From Microvirga flocculans ATCC BAA-817 (GTDB lineage: Bacteria; Pseudomonadota; Alphaproteobacteria; Rhizobiales; Beijerinckiaceae), in contig NZ_JAEA01000015.1 in NCBI RefSeq assembly GCF_000518665.1, positions 1 to 64,000 on the forward strand: a DNA stretch of 64,000 bases, in the 5' to 3' direction. The position numbers were made by a program, and so were the translations under genes. The notes beneath the pieces were generated by a model. The model was not told the origin of the DNA. It saw only the letters and a program-made list of their open reading frames with translations, and did not search any database. Position 1 is the stretch's first letter. The number at the start of each line of letters is the position of its first letter. Shown here in pieces: positions 63,193 to 64,000 of the stretch.

Positions 63193-63497
63193 ACTTTCAA
63201 TGCCGCAATTGAGGGACCAGAAGTCTTTCAACGACAGCCAAACGCAAGCCAACAAAAAACAGAAAAATCCAAAAAAAGAAAAACAAACCCCAAAAGACGA
63301 ACCAAAGAAAGATAATATATATTCATTTAGAATAATGAATACTTTATATTTTGTTATTTACCATGCGAATAAAGAGTTGATTGCATAACGGATCTAAGCT
63401 ACCGGATTGCCATCCATACTCGTGCAAAGGTTACACTGCCATACCCCACGCGTGAGCAATGGGCCATTGCCAAGATACAGTTTGGAGCAGCTCGACA
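63193..63497. other. A-rich intergenic region
   Basis: From about 63240 to 63375 the plus strand is very rich in A (many AAAA runs, then TATATATT and AATAATGAATAC), the most AT-rich stretch in the window. A 62-codon Lys-rich frame at 63200-63388 looks compositional rather than coding. The region probably contains the promoter of the next gene and may be bendable DNA. Confidence 0.65.
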
Positions 63498-64000
63498 ATG
63501 ACAGAACCAACGGCATCGTCGGCGCTACCGGCGCCTACCAAGCTCCGGACGATTATTCATTTGGTTCAGGATGTGTCGAAGATTGGCGGCATCCCCGGAC
63601 GGGTGCGCCACACCGTCAGCGCCGCCCACGGCCGCCCCATCCGCCACGTCTGCCTCTCCGCTCGCCGCGATCCGGCCAACCCGGCCGCCGCCGACACCTT
63701 CTATGCCGAGGACGATGAAGCCGGCCTGCTCGCCTTCCTCTCCGCCTGCCACGCCACCGACACCGTCGTCATCACCCCCAACTCCGTCATCCGCGCCTTC
63801 CCGCCCGCCATCCGCGAGCAACTCACCCGCTTGCCCCTCATCCACATGGCCTCGGGCCAGCTCTCGTTCATCCTCCAGGACTCCGAGGTGCTGTCCCATC
63901 TGGACTTCATCGATACCTACAAGGTCTCGCGGATCCTATGCCTGTCAGACATGGACATGAGCTTCCATCGCCAGATGGGCATTCACGAGCTCACCAAGAT
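63498..64000 (+). CDS. putative glycosyltransferase-like protein, N-terminal part (runs off window)
   Basis: An open frame from ATG 63498 to the end of the window, 167 codons so far. The protein begins with an Ala/Pro-rich leader, then LRTIIHLVQDVSKIGGIPGRVRHTV, which resembles the acceptor-side Rossmann start of GT-B glycosyltransferases (a GGIxG loop). ITPNSVIRAFPP and IHMASGQLSFIL follow. GGAG lies at 63484-63487. Base composition returns to high GC about 100 bp into the gene. The function is only suggested; the downstream half would decide. Confidence 0.7.
   Translation, partial: MTEPTASSALPAPTKLRTIIHLVQDVSKIGGIPGRVRHTVSAAHGRPIRHVCLSARRDPANPAAADTFYAEDDEAGLLAFLSACHATDTVVITPNSVIRAFPPAIREQLTRLPLIHMASGQLSFILQDSEVLSHLDFIDTYKVSRILCLSDMDMSFHRQMGIHELTK

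Noticed and set aside
63200-63388. 62-codon Lys-rich frame
   Set aside because: Its composition reflects the A-rich DNA, and it has no ribosome site or domain.
1-64000. tRNA, rRNA, CRISPR arrays, insertion sequences, phage genes
   Set aside because: I looked through the intergenic regions for cloverleaf-like segments, spaced repeats and transposase motifs and saw none. A tRNAscan, Rfam and IS search would be decisive.

Overview
The window looks like a chromosomal segment of a high-GC alphaproteobacterium of the order Hyphomicrobiales, probably close to Microvirga/Methylobacterium. This is inferred from the gene content (a phyR-nepR-ecfG general stress locus, HWE histidine kinase, Rhizobium etli-type asparaginase, yej peptide transporter, MutAB/MeaB) and the protein style; no rRNA or other species marker is present. 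I saw no tRNA, rRNA, CRISPR array, transposase or phage gene.

Layout. 0-14 kb is housekeeping: the tail of an HWE sensor kinase, isochorismatase-like hydrolase, Fe-type superoxide dismutase, a ChbG/HpnK-type deacetylase divergent from a GT2 glycosyltransferase and MurJ, an aminotransferase, haloacid dehalogenase, a cytosolic double-PAS chemoreceptor, an M20 peptidase, an SGNH hydrolase and a HerA-like ATPase. 14-24.6 kb is the methylmalonyl-CoA mutase region (mutA, mutB, further on meaB) with an SDR, a lipoprotein hydrolase, DUF3750 and DUF4239 proteins and asparaginase. 24.7-27.5 kb carries UDP-glucose dehydrogenase, a stand-alone AsnC effector domain and a lytic transglycosylase.

27.6-36.6 kb is a divergent glycan locus. 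To the left run a cNMP-binding protein and a 905-residue ABC-exporter-like protein with a decayed ATPase. To the right runs a tightly coupled run of four glycosyltransferases, the last fused to a polysaccharide-deacetylase-like domain. I know of no described system with this make-up. 36.6-49.2 kb is yejFABE, a DEAD-box helicase, an MFS transporter, glpD-glpK and a HIT protein.

49.6-56.4 kb is the most striking region, a general stress response (GSR) island. It encodes the PhyR / NepR / EcfG partner-switch, and nine exact EcfG-type promoters (GGAAC, 16 or 17 bp, CGTT) plus one near match sit in 6.8 kb, almost every one directly upstream of a gene. The driven genes include phyR, nepR-ecfG, a PRC-barrel protein, a secreted protein, DUF1328, a small membrane protein, an SDR, an unknown two-gene operon and, by inference, a short RNA resembling Caulobacter GsrN. 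The phyR and nepR promoters are divergent and their -35 elements form one perfect 16-bp palindrome.

56.4-64 kb holds a uracil-type permease, an esterase, a thioredoxin-reductase-like flavoprotein and then a lower-GC stretch with a two-domain GT2 glycosyltransferase, ending in the first 500 bp of another gene that runs off the window.
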